Assembly (NCBI GenBank): GCA_964621215.1
Contig: CAZULF010000033.1
Location: forward strand, 1 to 20,303
Reading direction: 5' to 3'
DNA: 20,303 nt
Source of the DNA: CAZULF01 sp964621215
GTDB lineage: Bacteria; Pseudomonadota; Gammaproteobacteria; UBA1113
The translations under genes and the position numbers were made by a program. The notes under the pieces are model-generated. The model did not search any database and had not been told where the DNA came from. It was given only the letters and a program-made list of their open reading frames with translations. This document shows, piece by piece, positions 1-6,822 of the stretch. The first letter of the stretch is position 1. Each line of letters begins with the position of its first letter.

Positions 1-459
1 TGCTTTGATTTCCCTTCTTTCTTGTTTAAGCTGAAGTTGTGCGATTTCGCTAGCTTGTCTTGCTACAGTAACAGGGCGTAAGCCTAGTGCAAACGCGGGT
101 TCTGTAGTGTAGCCTACCTGATGCAACATTTTTCTAATAACGTGTGCGCAGTTATGCGTTAAAGAGTGGTAGGAGTCTCCATAGGCGCCACGGGAGACTT
201 TCTGATTATAACCATAAAAGTATTCGCTTTGATTATAATAATCTAAAAACGCGTCATAGTTTTTTTCACTAAGGATTGGTAGCGTTATTATGGTAGGTTT
301 TATTTCATATTTAGACTTATCATCCAAAAGTGAATTTTGTTCTGCCCAACTAATATAGACGAAATATGTTGTATCTTCCGGATTAAAAACTTTAATCGAT
401 ACATGACCAAACCCCCAATTTTTTGTAGGCCAGTAGTAGACCGCTGCTTGAATAGCCAT
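1..459 (-). CDS. Partial gene, candidate permuted papain-fold (NlpC/P60/LRAT-like) protein, 5' part only
   Basis: An open minus-strand frame runs from ATG 459-457 (MAIQAAVYYW...) through base 1 without a stop, so only the first 153 residues are visible. It reads WGFGHVSIKV near residues 21-30, YISWAEQ near 41-47 and HNCAHVIRKM near residues 107-116. A conserved His in a G-H-x-S-I strand followed later by Asn-Cys-x-His is the order seen in circularly permuted papain-like enzymes (LRAT, YiiX, permuted NlpC/P60). That makes H25 and C109 the candidate catalytic pair. The fold is an inference from this pattern. The tail at the window edge is Lys/Arg/Glu/Gln-rich and probably helical. The start is uncertain: the frame closes at a TAA (489-487), and the best GAGG (480-477) lies 17 bases before the ATG. 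Function is unknown; a secreted cysteine hydrolase or acyltransferase would fit the neighbourhood. Confidence 0.7.
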   Translation of the reverse strand, partial: MAIQAAVYYWPTKNWGFGHVSIKVFNPEDTTYFVYISWAEQNSLLDDKSKYEIKPTIITLPILSEKNYDAFLDYYNQSEYFYGYNQKVSRGAYGDSYHSLTHNCAHVIRKMLHQVGYTTEPAFALGLRPVTVARQASEIAQLQLKQERREIKA

Positions 460-550
460 AATTGTGATTTCATCTGCCTCGGGTAGTTATTGTTGAGTAA
501 CTTCATTTTTAATAGGGTTATTTGAATGAAGGCCCTGATAAAACAGGCTC

Positions 551-556
551 ATTATA
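551..556 (-). promoter_or_regulatory. Candidate -10 box for the leftmost minus-strand gene
   Basis: The minus strand reads a perfect TATAAT here, about 90 bases before the ATG at 459. No good -35 hexamer lies 16-18 bases upstream (TTTATT is the nearest). The inverted repeat at 580-597 sits where an activator or operator would lie, so transcription may depend on a regulator bound there. This is an inference from spacing only. Confidence 0.35.
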
Positions 557-580
557 GAATAGCTATTTCAACGAATAAAT

Positions 581-606
581 TGTCCAAAAGGACAATAAAA
601 AATTGC
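581..606 (+). repeat. Copy 1 of a 26-bp promoter-proximal element with a GTCC-N4-GGAC palindrome
   Basis: The segment contains ATTGTCC-AAAA-GGACAAT (580-597), a perfect 7-bp inverted repeat with a 4-base spacer, followed by AAAAAATTGC. It matches 4495-4520 in the same orientation at 23 of 26 positions. Here it lies in the gap between the minus-strand gene starting at 459 and the plus-strand gene starting at 1169, so it could act on either. In the plus direction TTGCAA (603-608) could be a weak -35, with TAAAAT (626-631) at 17-base spacing. A shared operator is the simplest reading. Confidence 0.5.
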
Positions 607-722
607 AAAAACATCCCGTCCGCTATAAAATCCCATTTTTCTTGAATAAATCCAAGACAGAAAACCTCAAGAAAAGAATAGAAAAATAAAGGGTTAAATA
701 AAAGTGAAACTATTAACGCATC

Positions 723-936
723 GTCATCCTGAGCATTTGATTCCCTATATTGGCAAGTTTAACTAACTGTTTTATTTGAAGAATAGGTTTTTGAATCATA
801 GTAGCGAGGGATCTCCTGGGACATAGGTTGATCTTCGTAGTATGAGATTCCTCGCTACTACTTACAAAGATCTTACCGGGTAAACAGTCCGTTCTTTGAC
901 CGAGTCTGTTACAGGGGTCACCGTGCTCGGAATGAC
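723..936. repeat. 214-bp MITE-like palindromic repeat
   Basis: The ends are imperfect terminal inverted repeats: GTCATCCTGAGCA (723-735) and the complement of TGCTCGGAATGAC (924-936), 11 of 13 matching. An inner long hairpin pairs AGTAGCGAGGGATCTC (800-815) with GAGATTCCTCGCTACT (844-859), 15 of 16 pairs. GTCATCCTGAGC...GCTCGGAATGAC termini around a GGATCTC/GAGATTC core are typical of short non-autonomous repeats dispersed through many bacterial genomes. No coding frame is convincing inside; a minus-strand frame crossing it continues antisense into the downstream gene and is dismissed. Confidence 0.65.
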
Positions 937-991
937 AATGTTGTGTGAATAGATAAATAAAAAACAGATAGTCAACAAATAAGGGCTAATT

Positions 992-1175
992 AACACAATG
1001 TACGGCAGGGGACATTTTATCAAAACTCTCGTCGTCCCGCGATTTATTTGCGGGATCCAGAATATATCGTGGATACCGCGTTCCACGGTTTGTCCGAGGG
1101 ATCCGGTACGACGCGATTTTAGAATTTTTTCCTCACGAAAACAATTTTTATCCCCTGCGGAGAACACAATGTACG
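992..1175. repeat. Nested hairpin element flanked by a 13-bp direct repeat that contains a start codon
   Basis: AACACAATGTACG occurs exactly at 992-1004 and 1163-1175. Just inside are inverted arms GCAGGGGA (1005-1012) and TCCCCTGC (1151-1158). Within this lies an 82-bp unit (1031-1112) with ends GTCGTCCCG and complement GTCGTACCG. It holds two hairpins, CCCGC/GCGGG (1036-1054) and CGTGGA/TCCACG (1068-1087), plus two GGATCC sites (1053-1058, 1099-1104). The layout suggests a small mobile element that duplicated the beginning of the gene starting at 1169. The frame stays open across it, so automated calling would add 57 spurious residues. Confidence 0.5.
1159..1162 (+). promoter_or_regulatory. 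Ribosome binding site that decides the start at 1169
   Basis: GGAG lies six bases before ATG 1169-1171. The in-frame ATG at 998 has no purine-rich site at normal spacing (its upstream is CTAATTAACACA) and would place translated repeat DNA at the N terminus. The site lies at the right border of the repeat element, between its inverted arm and the second direct-repeat copy. Confidence 0.6.
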
Positions 1176-4100
1176 AAAATACGGCATCAATAAAACCGTA
1201 CAATACTCGTTGGGATATTTTTACATTATCGCATAGAAATAACGGTATATATCGCGGAGTCAATGATCTATTAATTCCTCCCGGATTTATGTTAGGTCCG
1301 CAGTATCTATGTATTCCTCGAGAGCCTCGTGTTTCCGTTTCGGAAATATTGTTGTCATTGTATAGTTGTAGAGGGAAAGCAGAAGGCATTTTTTCTATCG
1401 TGATCAGCTCCAAAATTGGAGTAGGTCCACATGTTCGAGCTGCATTGCGCTCAGCAGGTATAGGTATAGAAGATTTCGCAGAGATTAAAAATAAAGCGCC
1501 GAGTCAGTTGCGCTTTCAAGCAAAATATATTCAACGATTTTCTCCGACTCAACCTTTTTTACATAATCCAGGGGCGCAAAACTTTTTACGCGCGATTAAT
1601 CAAATTGCGCCGTTTAGTGATGATTTTCTTAAATTTCTGCGCGAGCTTTATCGATTAGCAGATGCTGCAAGTTTAAAGGTTGACATATTAAAAAATTTAT
1701 CGATAGTTGATACGTATGGTGATGCAGAATCAGAAAAGTGTCGTAATTTACGTATTAACTATCCTTGGCCACAATATATTAGGATATATCGCTATCCACA
1801 AGGAATTGAAAAAACATTCATGAGAGTACCTAAACAACCGGAATGGTATCATTTAAGTGATGAGGTTATTCCAGAGTATGAGGAAACATTAGCACATTTA
1901 GACAATATATTTAATACAGGAAGTAGATGGGGGAATACATTGTCAGCCTGTTATCGCCGATTTTGGGATGACATGTATCCGACCACAATACCTAGGTTAC
2001 ATTTAGCGATTCTTGATAATAATCTGTTCCAAGTTAAAAGGATATTACAGGAAAGAGCGGAGGAAAGTTATTCGCGTTGTCCTTGGGGTGTGTTACCTAT
2101 TAAGCTTGCACTCTCTTTAGGTTATTACGATATCGCTGAAATTTTACTGCAATCTATGCAACCTATTCAGTCTATTTATGAAGACAAACTCAAATATGAA
2201 AAAATGTGGCGGAATTCTCTTAAGCTAGGTCGGCCTGGAACAGACATGCATATGCAATATATGGCGCCTCATGAGAGAGGACATTTTTGGTGTAATTTTT
2301 CAGCGGCAAGAACCGCCTATATTCTTACCCCATCTGCATTGTATTATCTCTCTGATATAAATCTAAAACTTCAAGCTTGTCATTTAGTTACCGAAGATCA
2401 TGAAACTATAGCAGCATTAAAGCACTTATTTAAGTTTGATCAAATCTATGAATACAAAGGTTGGCAATTAAGCGCAGAAGAATTGAAGAGGATAGCACAA
2501 TTGACGGGGCATTGCGCTACACCATTGCATTATGACCCTGACGCAGAGAAACATGCTACAGCAAGAAATTTTTTTCACGAACTTTATGTTCTCAACAATA
2601 TTCATTCTATACCCACTCGTCCGAGATTGCATAGCCTTATCGTTGACGGTGAAGTCGATTCAGCCAGAGGGTATATTGATGCGTTAGATTCTTCTGAGCG
2701 AGTACAGGTTGTCAATCAGCTTGATTCGTTGGGCTTTTCTCCATTAGTCTTGACTGCAGCGAATGCTCATAAAAATCCCGAAGCTTATGAACAGTTGCTA
2801 GAATTTTTATTACACTGTGGCGCAAGTGTTAAGCCACAAACCACCAGTTCTCTCAGTATGTTTGATTCAATAGAGGCTTTAGAATATAGGCAGGCAATCA
2901 CTTATTTGCCACTTTCCAGTGCAACCACCCCCGGCACGGCTAAATTATTATTGCAATATGGTGCAAATAAGCAGGAATTATGGCCATGTATTCGTCGCGC
3001 AATGAATGCGGGTGATGCTTCTTTTATTGAAATGGCTTTTTTGTTTGGCTTCAAACCGCAAGATCATCAATTTACTGATGATACCACAGGAGAAACTTTA
3101 TTTTCATTAGCATTGTCACGCGCGAATAAGCCGAACTTTTTGAATACATTAAGATTACTGCTAAAAGGGATCCATGATTATCTGCCCGAGGGATTTTTAG
3201 GCGCGAATATATCTGATACAGTAAGAAAATTATTTTTCTATCATAATCAGTGTCTCTCTAAATCTAAAGTTATATCGAGATTTCCACAAAATGCAATCGT
3301 TCCAGCTATCCGACATTGTAATTTGATCTTAGATGCTAATAATCATCCTGTTATAGTTACACGCATGAGAATAAAACATCCTGAAAAGACGGGTGATTTT
3401 TTGTATGTGCATTCTCATATCAAATTGACAGCTGATTTGAGCGAGGATGAGCGAATAAAAATTAAAACACTATTCTTTTCCATTTATGGAATGTCAGATT
3501 GCACAGAAACTCCGGATGCTTATTTTTACCGTCTTTTTCCGAAAGAACGGTCTGCTCGTATGTTGATTGAGTTTTATATGCTGGAAAAAGAGGTCATCTC
3601 TTTTTCTCTTTTCCAGTTTGCTTCGGTAGCTAATATTTCTCTCTCTCGCATAAATGATATTTTTATTTATGGTTACGCGGGTACTTTACGATATTACGAG
3701 GGTTGTGGATTAGCACACTATGGAAGCCGGCTGCTTTGTAGTTTATTACTTTATGATACAGCACAATCACTCAGTTTTTTATACACAGAAATTATGTACC
3801 CTGGCTTAACCTGGAGTCTTTTAGCCAAACAATCAATGACATTGGATTTTTATCCTAAAAATTTACCCTTGTTAAAAGAGACTGTTGAGGCCATCGTTGG
3901 ATTTACCGGAGAAAAGATGATTGCCCACGATAAGGTTACCTCGAAAACTCAACCAGTAGAAATGGATACAAAAAGTGAGGCCATTCAGAAATTCCCTATT
4001 GCCCGAGCACAACATGAATTATATGCGGGGGGCGATCCAAAGAAACACCTTAGCGCTCCAAGCCTTTGGCCGACGGATAGGGATTTTGCTCGGATGTTAT

Positions 4101-4351
4101 ATGAATCCTTGCAAGAAAAGGGCGTAGATATATTACTGTTGCAGGAGTTGGCACGACTTTGTGGCGATTTTATGCGGCAATTGCAATATTTGGAACTGGA
4201 AGAAAATCGAAGTCTGAGCGTAAGCCCAAGCCCGTGTAGCTCTTCGTATGCTTATAGTCGAAATAATTTCTTTATTTTCCCTATATTATATGTGCCACAT
4301 TCTACACCATCGAATGTTCCCGCTGGATTGAATCGAAACTGTAGTCTTTAA
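1169..4351 (+). CDS. Large ankyrin-repeat protein, candidate secreted effector (1060 aa)
   Basis: No signal peptide or clear membrane segment is visible. Residues about 275-330 read like ankyrin repeats (IPRLHLAILDNNLFQVKRIL then LPIKLALSLGYYDIAEILLQ). A second, degenerate block covers about 484-670 (PRLHSLIVDGEVDSARGYI, GFSPLVLTAANAH, LLEFLLHCGASV, AKLLLQYGANK, ETLFSLALSRA). The N-terminal 270 residues and the C-terminal 390 match nothing I recognise. The tail is Ser/Pro-rich and ends in NCSL. Large ankyrin proteins without export signals are common among type IVB effectors of Legionella and Coxiella; that role is inferred. The start at 1169 is chosen over the in-frame ATG at 998 because of a GGAG site and because the extra 57 codons come from a repeat. 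The gene stands alone, 226 bases before the next operon. Confidence 0.85.
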   Translation: MYENTASIKPYNTRWDIFTLSHRNNGIYRGVNDLLIPPGFMLGPQYLCIPREPRVSVSEILLSLYSCRGKAEGIFSIVISSKIGVGPHVRAALRSAGIGIEDFAEIKNKAPSQLRFQAKYIQRFSPTQPFLHNPGAQNFLRAINQIAPFSDDFLKFLRELYRLADAASLKVDILKNLSIVDTYGDAESEKCRNLRINYPWPQYIRIYRYPQGIEKTFMRVPKQPEWYHLSDEVIPEYEETLAHLDNIFNTGSRWGNTLSACYRRFWDDMYPTTIPRLHLAILDNNLFQVKRILQERAEESYSRCPWGVLPIKLALSLGYYDIAEILLQSMQPIQSIYEDKLKYEKMWRNSLKLGRPGTDMHMQYMAPHERGHFWCNFSAARTAYILTPSALYYLSDINLKLQACHLVTEDHETIAALKHLFKFDQIYEYKGWQLSAEELKRIAQLTGHCATPLHYDPDAEKHATARNFFHELYVLNNIHSIPTRPRLHSLIVDGEVDSARGYIDALDSSERVQVVNQLDSLGFSPLVLTAANAHKNPEAYEQLLEFLLHCGASVKPQTTSSLSMFDSIEALEYRQAITYLPLSSATTPGTAKLLLQYGANKQELWPCIRRAMNAGDASFIEMAFLFGFKPQDHQFTDDTTGETLFSLALSRANKPNFLNTLRLLLKGIHDYLPEGFLGANISDTVRKLFFYHNQCLSKSKVISRFPQNAIVPAIRHCNLILDANNHPVIVTRMRIKHPEKTGDFLYVHSHIKLTADLSEDERIKIKTLFFSIYGMSDCTETPDAYFYRLFPKERSARMLIEFYMLEKEVISFSLFQFASVANISLSRINDIFIYGYAGTLRYYEGCGLAHYGSRLLCSLLLYDTAQSLSFLYTEIMYPGLTWSLLAKQSMTLDFYPKNLPLLKETVEAIVGFTGEKMIAHDKVTSKTQPVEMDTKSEAIQKFPIARAQHELYAGGDPKKHLSAPSLWPTDRDFARMLYESLQEKGVDILLLQELARLCGDFMRQLQYLELEENRSLSVSPSPCSSSYAYSRNNFFIFPILYVPHSTPSNVPAGLNRNCSL

Positions 4352-4494
4352 TTAAATGCGAATGCTATCTAAATAAATCCTCTAAAGTTGCGACAGAAGC
4401 GATGTAGCCTGGATGAAGCGCTGAGGTATCTCCGTGAGTTTAGTCGTAGCTCCCCCACTATATATCGATTAGGTGTGGATAGTTATAAAAAAAT

Positions 4495-4520
4495 CGTCCT
4501 AAAGGACAATAAAAAGTTGC
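4495..4520 (+). repeat. Copy 2 of the palindrome-containing element, upstream of the lipidation-signal operon
   Basis: ATCGTCC-TAAA-GGACAAT (4494-4511; one mismatch in the 7-bp arms) is followed by AAAAAGTTGC. It matches the copy at 581-606 at 23 of 26 positions. It ends 57 bases before ATG 4578. TTGCGT (4517-4522) could be a -35 with a poor -10 (TAGGTT, 4540-4545) at 17 bases, so promoter strength may depend on a regulator bound to the palindrome. The rest of the gap 4352-4577 holds no gene and no clear terminator. Confidence 0.5.
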
Positions 4521-4577
4521 GTTTTAAGCTATTCTCTGTTAGGTTATGTTGCTAAGTGCAGTAGGGAGATATTGTCC

Positions 4578-5039
4578 ATGATTCAATATACTGGAAATAA
4601 CGCGAATCCTCCTAATTTAAACGAATATCACCAAGCATTCCAACTATTTCAAAAAAAGGTAGAAAGCAGTGCCTCATTTCGATTGCAGGTTACGCTTTTT
4701 TATCATCTTGCTAATTATCTAAGGTCTGTTTTTGAACAGCTTTATATGCATGATAAAGATTGGGTTGTTACAAATATTACTTTATTCTTGGATGAAATAG
4801 CACAAATTAAGACTATTGCAAATCCGATAAATGAAAAAATAGAACAGCTAAGTATATGCCAAGACAAGCTGAATTATCAGACAGCAACGCGAGTATTAGA
4901 GACAATGGAGCGGCATCTACAAAGTTTACAGCATATTGAACCACCTAAACATTCTGCTTCCCCGCCACCACCACCAGAATCAACCGTTGAACGACAAGGT
5001 ACTTTTAAGCGACTAATGAGTTGTTGCACTTTATTGTAA
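4578..5039 (+). CDS. Small helical protein with proline-rich linker and C-terminal CaaX box (CTLL), 153 aa
   Basis: Residues 12-118 look all-helical. Residues 121-135 form a Pro-rich linker with five consecutive prolines (129-133). The end reads FKRLMSCCTLL: C150-T-L-L is a CaaX box whose final Leu is the signature for geranylgeranyltransferase I, preceded by C149 (possible palmitoylation) and basic residues K144-R145, much like RalA (CCIL). Host prenylation of bacterial effectors is established for Legionella AnkB and others and for SifA. For this protein it is inferred. ATG 4578 is preferred over TTG 4572 because AGGGAG (4563-4568) is nine bases from the ATG but only three from the TTG. It is first in an operon, 18 bases before the next gene, and a diverged paralogue of the third gene (6311-6805). 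Function is not recognised. Confidence 0.85.
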   Translation: MIQYTGNNANPPNLNEYHQAFQLFQKKVESSASFRLQVTLFYHLANYLRSVFEQLYMHDKDWVVTNITLFLDEIAQIKTIANPINEKIEQLSICQDKLNYQTATRVLETMERHLQSLQHIEPPKHSASPPPPPESTVERQGTFKRLMSCCTLL

Positions 5040-5046
5040 CTTTTAT

Positions 5047-5050
5047 GGAG
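5047..5050 (+). promoter_or_regulatory. Ribosome binding site that fixes the MGNSTSK start
   Basis: GGAG lies seven bases before ATG 5058. The frame upstream reaches a stop (TAA 5037-5039) with no other ATG, GTG or TTG, so Met-Gly at 5058 is the only plausible N terminus. This matters because the candidate myristoylation signal needs Gly at position 2. Confidence 0.8.
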
Positions 5051-5057
5051 AATCATC

Positions 5058-6284
5058 ATGGGTAATTCTACAAGTAAGAGCAAGTTTGATCCTTCAAAGA
5101 CAACAAGTTATGATGATGTCATAAAGGAATACAAACAACTTTTAGAAACATTTAATCGGCTATTAGCACAGAAAGAAATTCGAGCCGACGTAACTGAATT
5201 TGATCAAGTATATGATACGTTTAATTTAAAGCACACCATTAATGAAATGGAAATACTGTTATTAAATTTATTTTTTCAATGCTTACAAAATGATGCGGGA
5301 ATCGATTGGCTAACTGCAAATGATGACCCAGAGAATCGTGGGTGGCCTTTCTTAGCCGCGGAAGCTTACTTTATTTTTAATGCTAAAACAGCTCTTTCAT
5401 TACGTGAAGAAAACGATGTGAAAGATTATGTAGAACAACAACTGACTGAATATATGCCATCATTACAGGCGACATTAGAATCATCATGTAGTCGACCCCA
5501 TAGTGTAAGCTCTATAGTCATGGTCTCGGAACCATCGGTAGGACAATCTTTAAGTCGCCATTCAGCAATAGCATCAACGAGCGCTTCTGCGGCTATAGTA
5601 TTAGCAGATAGCAGTTCTTCATCGAATGGCCGAGATCTTGTTGCTGCTCCAAGGGAGCATCGGTCAGTGAGCATGCCTGTAGCAACCAATACACCTTTAA
5701 GTTCTAGATCAAGCAGTAGTAATCAACAACTCACTTTTTTTCCCGTTCAACCTGAAAACCACCCAAATACAATTATTAAATTTCGAGGCATCTCTGCTAG
5801 TCAAATTAGTGCATTAGTAGGCAATGGTATTGTTGATAAAGTGCGACTCTTCAATAAACTCGATAAAAAAATTACTGATTTTTTATCTACGTTAATAAGT
5901 GAGCCTGAGAGAATGCAAAGCATGCTAAACTCCGTTTATCAATCTCTATTGTATCGCATTGCAAAAAGCCAACATTATGAAAAACTTTATAATCTTTATC
6001 AAGATCAAATATTTGATAAAATATCTCAGGAATGTCGTGAAATTGCAGAAAAGTCGTCTCAACAGCAAAAAGAGATACTAACTCAAGTATTAGAAACTGA
6101 TGAAGTGAATGAAGATCCTGAATTAAAAGCCTTTTTATCTGGGTGTTTGCATAAACTCGTAACCCAATTAAGTGCGGGAGAAAATGTTATGACATTAGCA
6201 CTTTCGTCGACTACGTCCGACGATGATGATCCGGAGCTTCAAAGCTATTTATCTGCGATTGCTGCAAGCCGTAACCTTATGTAA
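5058..6284 (+). CDS. Two-domain protein with N-terminal myristoylation signal MGNSTSK (408 aa)
   Basis: The N terminus MGNSTSKSK fits the eukaryotic N-myristoyltransferase rule: Gly2, small residues at 3-5, Ser6, and Lys7, with Lys9 adding charge. Residues about 15-140 form a helical domain. Residues about 143-225 are a low-complexity Ser/Ala-rich linker (runs ADSSSSS and SSRSSSS). Residues about 235-408 are a second helical domain with Glu/Gln-rich helices and an acidic TSDDDDPEL segment near the end. No membrane segment or signal peptide is seen, and I recognise no catalytic motif. It lies 18 bases after and 26 bases before the two CaaX-box genes on the same strand, so the three are almost certainly co-transcribed. 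If the protein is delivered to a eukaryotic cell it should be acylated and bind membranes; this is inferred from the signal, which is directly visible. Confidence 0.87.
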   Translation: MGNSTSKSKFDPSKTTSYDDVIKEYKQLLETFNRLLAQKEIRADVTEFDQVYDTFNLKHTINEMEILLLNLFFQCLQNDAGIDWLTANDDPENRGWPFLAAEAYFIFNAKTALSLREENDVKDYVEQQLTEYMPSLQATLESSCSRPHSVSSIVMVSEPSVGQSLSRHSAIASTSASAAIVLADSSSSSNGRDLVAAPREHRSVSMPVATNTPLSSRSSSSNQQLTFFPVQPENHPNTIIKFRGISASQISALVGNGIVDKVRLFNKLDKKITDFLSTLISEPERMQSMLNSVYQSLLYRIAKSQHYEKLYNLYQDQIFDKISQECREIAEKSSQQQKEILTQVLETDEVNEDPELKAFLSGCLHKLVTQLSAGENVMTLALSSTTSDDDDPELQSYLSAIAASRNLM

Positions 6285-6310
6285 TCATGTTAAAGTAAAA
6301 GAGAACATTT

Positions 6311-6805
6311 ATGCGCTACGATAGTGAAAGTCACCTGGTAAAAACAACGGTCGAAGCATTTAATAAATGCTTTGCTTTGTTACAAGAACGGTCGCAGATA
6401 GTACTATCAGCAGATTGTGAACAGAAATACAATTTCCAGCTTACTAGTAGATGCCTACTTTTTTCTGAGCTTGTCAAATTCATATCAAATATACACCAGT
6501 CTTTAAAAGAATTTGATAACATCTGGCTGCAGAATAACACTGATCATGTTATAGAAACTATTGATGAAATTATCGCTCTTGTGCAACCTATACAAGTGGT
6601 TATTGAGACAAATACGGCTATTCAACCATCAATCCCCTTTCTTTTTAAGAATGATATGACCATTCTTTCTACTATACGACGGGGCTTGATACAAGCTAGT
6701 GAACTACGTGCTCCCGCGCCTACCCCAAGCCCCTCGCCGCCACCGCCACCGAATCCACCTAAATCTCGTTTTTGTCCACGATGGTGCCCTTGCTCTATCC
6801 TATAA
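6311..6805 (+). CDS. Small helical protein with proline-rich linker and C-terminal CaaX box (CSIL), 164 aa
   Basis: It is built like the product of 4578-5039. A helical domain covers about 5-130. A Pro-rich linker covers about 134-150, with five prolines at 143-147. The tail KSRFCPRWCPCSIL follows. C161-S-I-L is a CaaX box with Leu last, predicting geranylgeranylation. C155 and C159 could be palmitoylated, and Lys151, Arg153 and Arg157 give positive charge. Similarity to the first gene is weak but collinear: an Asp, then Trp-x-x-x-Asn/Thr, then (I/L)DEI...PI near D 67-95 and B 57-84. This suggests an old duplication with both tails kept. The start has a modest GAGA at 6301-6304. The stop is 17 bases from the end of the convergent gene on the other strand. 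Function is unknown; host membrane attachment is inferred. Confidence 0.85.
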   Translation: MRYDSESHLVKTTVEAFNKCFALLQERSQIVLSADCEQKYNFQLTSRCLLFSELVKFISNIHQSLKEFDNIWLQNNTDHVIETIDEIIALVQPIQVVIETNTAIQPSIPFLFKNDMTILSTIRRGLIQASELRAPAPTPSPSPPPPPNPPKSRFCPRWCPCSIL

Positions 6806-6822
6806 CTTTACCGATGTCTCTT

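Noticed and set aside
300..506. 68-codon minus-strand frame
   Set aside because: It overlaps a much longer open frame on the same strand (459 to window edge) that carries recognisable motifs; this one is an out-of-frame shadow.
998..1168. 57-codon N-terminal extension of the ankyrin gene
   Set aside because: No ribosome binding site at 998, the codons come from repeat DNA, and a GGAG is correctly placed for ATG 1169.
862..1413. 183-codon minus-strand frame
   Set aside because: It runs through the palindromic repeats and antisense to the ankyrin gene, with no ribosome binding site or family resemblance; palindromic repeats tend to leave frames open on both strands.
4340..4351. Cys near the C terminus of the ankyrin protein (NCSL) as a CaaX box
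   Set aside because: The Cys is third from the end, not fourth, so it does not fit the canonical CaaX rule.
4572..4577. TTG start giving two extra residues in the first CaaX gene
   Set aside because: Only three bases separate it from the AGGGAG; ATG 4578 has better spacing and a better codon.
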